A DNA stretch of 16,921 bases from Treponema_I sp045597345 (GTDB lineage: Bacteria; Spirochaetota; Spirochaetia; Treponematales; Treponemataceae). Of the stretch, positions 15,471-16,921 are shown one piece after another. Position 1 is the first letter of the stretch. Every line of letters begins with the position of its first letter. The notes under the pieces are model-generated. The model made no database searches and was not told the DNA's origin. It saw only the letters and a program-made list of their open reading frames with translations. Location of the stretch: the NCBI GenBank assembly GCA_045597345.1, contig JAZLJW010000202.1:1-16921 (forward strand), in the 5' to 3' direction. The position numbers were made by a program, and so were the translations under genes.

Positions 15471-16400
15471 TTATTTATAGCTGATGCGTGGGTCTAAGAG
15501 ACCATACAGAATATCTACGACAAAGTTCATGAGAACCAGAATCAGTGAGTATACGATAACGGTACCCATAATCAGGGTGTAGTCACGGTTCAGGGCTGAC
15601 TTTACGAAGAAGTTTCCAAGGCCGGGAACCAGAAAGATCTGTTCAACAACTACGGAACCGGTGATGATACCGGCAAAGGCTGGTCCCAGGTAACTTACTA
15701 CGGGAAGCATGGCACCTTTCAGGACGTGCTTGAACATGATTTTTGCCTGTGAAAGACCTTTTGCGCGGGCAGTACGGATGTAGTCAGAACGGAGTGATTC
15801 AAGAACGCTTGAACGGGTCAGGCGGGCAATATAGGCAAAATAGGGGAAAGACAGGGTAATTGCCGGCATGATCATGGTTTTAAGACCGGCGCGGCTGTTA
15901 ATCCAACCGGAAGTTGGCAGCCATTTCAGTTTCATGGCAAAAGTAAGCATCATGACCGGACCGACGACGAACAAGGGGATGGAAATCCCTATGACCGCTA
16001 TGGACATGGTCAGGTAATCCACCCAGGAGTTCTGCTTCACCGCCGAAAGGATACCGACCAGAACGCCGAATACCAGTGCTACGGCAAGGGCAACAATACC
16101 CAGAAGGATTGAGTTTGGAAGACTGGAACCAATCAGTTCGTTAACGGTATAGTCTTTGTTCTTGAACGAAGGTCCCAGATCACCGCGGAGAACATCACCC
16201 ATATACCGCAGATACTGTTTATACAGCGGTTCATCCATGTGATATTTTTTCAGAAGATTCTGCATTACTTCTTCTGTAACTTTCTTTTCACTTGAGAACG
16301 GTCCACCTGGTGCCAGGCGGATCAAAAAGAAGCTTAACGTAACAATAAGGAACATTGTCGGAATTAAGCTTAGAAAACGACGTATAGCAAAGCGACCCAT
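15471..16400 (-). CDS. oppB: Oligopeptide ABC importer, permease OppB
   Basis: 309 residues, the normal length for OppB/DppB. First helix at about 9-29 after MGRFAIRRF, the family loop (KKYHMDEPLYKQYLRYM.. GDLGPSF, 51-79), then core helices. The EAA motif is SDYIRTARAKGLSQAKIMFKH (205-225), and the C-terminus ends LLDPRISYK as in relatives. Together with OppC it forms the channel that receives peptides from OppA. ATG 16400 is preceded by AGGAAA about seven bases upstream. It is separated from oppA by 148 bases with two stem-loops, and from oppC by 14 bases. Confidence 0.95.
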   Translation of the reverse strand: MGRFAIRRFLSLIPTMFLIVTLSFFLIRLAPGGPFSSEKKVTEEVMQNLLKKYHMDEPLYKQYLRYMGDVLRGDLGPSFKNKDYTVNELIGSSLPNSILLGIVALAVALVFGVLVGILSAVKQNSWVDYLTMSIAVIGISIPLFVVGPVMMLTFAMKLKWLPTSGWINSRAGLKTMIMPAITLSFPYFAYIARLTRSSVLESLRSDYIRTARAKGLSQAKIMFKHVLKGAMLPVVSYLGPAFAGIITGSVVVEQIFLVPGLGNFFVKSALNRDYTLIMGTVIVYSLILVLMNFVVDILYGLLDPRISYK

Positions 16401-16460
16401 ACTTTTTTCCTGTGTTTTTTTCGTTAAAAATCCCGAACGGGGATACTGTATTGAATACGG

Positions 16461-16495
16461 AAAATGGACCCCTGAGCGTGCCAGGGATCCATTTT
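16461..16495 (-). terminator. Stem-loop between oppA and oppB, likely attenuating terminator
   Basis: AAAATGGACCCCTG (16461-16474) pairs with CAGGGATCCATTTT (16482-16495), 13 of 14 positions, with a seven-base loop. Read in operon direction (minus) the stem ends in a short ATTTT run. Position between the binding-protein gene and the permease genes fits partial termination or a 3'-end stabiliser that keeps oppA mRNA in excess. Strength is uncertain because the T-run is short. Confidence 0.6.
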
Positions 16496-16505
16496 TTTCT
16501 GAATC

Positions 16506-16541
16506 TCAGACCCTGTAACCGGGAACGGCCAAAGGGTCTGA
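16506..16541 (-). promoter_or_regulatory. Second stem-loop directly after oppA
   Basis: TCAGACCCT (16506-16514) and AGGGTCTGA (16533-16541) are perfectly complementary over 9 bp with an 18-base loop holding a smaller CCG/CGG pairing. It begins eight bases after the oppA stop. No T-run follows on the minus strand, so a role in protecting the oppA message from 3' decay is likelier than termination. The role is inferred. Confidence 0.5.
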
Positions 16542-16548
16542 TGAAAAC

Positions 16549-16921
16549 TTATTTCTTAAGTTTCAGACCAACATATGGGTGGATATCCTGGGTATTCATG
16601 TACCAGCCATCCCATTTATCCAGGTCAATCAGGTTCTGAGAAACGTAGAAGTAGAATGGAATGATTGCCTGATCCTGGGTAACCAGCATTTCTTCTGCTT
16701 CCATCAGGATGTCCAGACGAGCCTGGCCTGCTGGCATAGAAGCTGCTTTTGCCATTGCTTCATCAAACTTAGGATTGTTGTAGCGGCCATCGTTGTTACC
16801 GCTGTCTTTCAGGAACAGTTCCAGGAAGTTGGAAGGATCCTGATAGTCACCAACCCAACCTGCACGTGCAATAGCAAAGTTATTGTTCTGGCGTTCATCC
16901 AGGAAGGTTGCCCATTCCAGG
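16549..16921 (-). CDS. oppA: Oligopeptide-binding protein OppA (family 5 solute-binding protein), C-terminal part only
   Basis: The open frame runs from the window edge to TAA at 16549-16551, giving 124 C-terminal residues; the start and signal peptide lie outside. ARAGWVGDYQDPSNFLELF is the characteristic family 5 segment (W.gDy.DP..fl..f), followed by NNDGRYNNPKFDEAM (the usual ..y.n..fD.l), ARLDILMEAEEMLVTQDQAIIPFYFYVSQ and the end VGLKLKK. It captures peptides in the periplasm, or as a lipoprotein on the membrane, for OppBCDF. First gene of the operon in the part seen. Any N-terminal lipobox cannot be judged here. Genomes often carry several oppA paralogues, so the peptide preference is unknown. 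Confidence 0.93.
   Translation of the reverse strand, partial: LEWATFLDERQNNNFAIARAGWVGDYQDPSNFLELFLKDSGNNDGRYNNPKFDEAMAKAASMPAGQARLDILMEAEEMLVTQDQAIIPFYFYVSQNLIDLDKWDGWYMNTQDIHPYVGLKLKK

Overview
The window holds eleven protein-coding genes (two of them cut by the window edges) and no RNA gene or CRISPR array. The gene content and style suggest a host-associated spirochete of the Treponema type: a lipoprotein with a short LAGC lipobox, TPR-rich and unrecognised exported proteins, a TraB/PrgY family membrane protein and a complete oligopeptide importer, with moderate GC and strong AAGGAG-type ribosome sites. This assignment is an inference from gene content only; no rRNA is present to settle it.

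Layout. Positions 1-5041 (minus strand) carry a tight three-gene unit read in the order glycoside hydrolase of the GH63/MGH-like group, exopolyphosphatase (Ppx/GppA with HD domain), polyphosphate kinase (ppk, its last few codons outside the window). Gaps are 23 and 4 bases, so polyphosphate synthesis and breakdown are encoded together, led by a cytoplasmic carbohydrase. A 176-base divergent region (5042-5217) with a perfect 8-bp dyad separates this unit from a plus-strand gene (5218-7560) for a single-chain fusion of a GatB/GatE-like domain and a GatD-like (type I asparaginase) domain. Both halves have lost residues that are catalytic in the true tRNA-dependent amidotransferases. It is the most unusual gene here.

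The fusion gene runs convergently into an unrecognised membrane-anchored exported protein (minus, 7557-9311), their stop codons overlapping. Divergent from that gene is a two-gene plus-strand unit, a TPR lipoprotein (9391-10860) and a TraB/PrgY family membrane protein (10857-12032), joined by an ATGA stop/start overlap.

The 318-base convergent region 12033-12350 codes for nothing visible but holds two consecutive, long, nested inverted-repeat structures of about 135-138 bases each. The second embeds a bidirectional intrinsic terminator inside an extra 17-bp outer stem.

The rest of the window (12351-16921, minus) is an oligopeptide ABC importer operon in the order oppA-oppB-oppC-oppD-oppF: solute-binding protein (only its C-terminus is in the window), two permeases and two ATPases. 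Two stem-loops lie between oppA and oppB and probably lower expression of the transporter genes relative to the binding protein.
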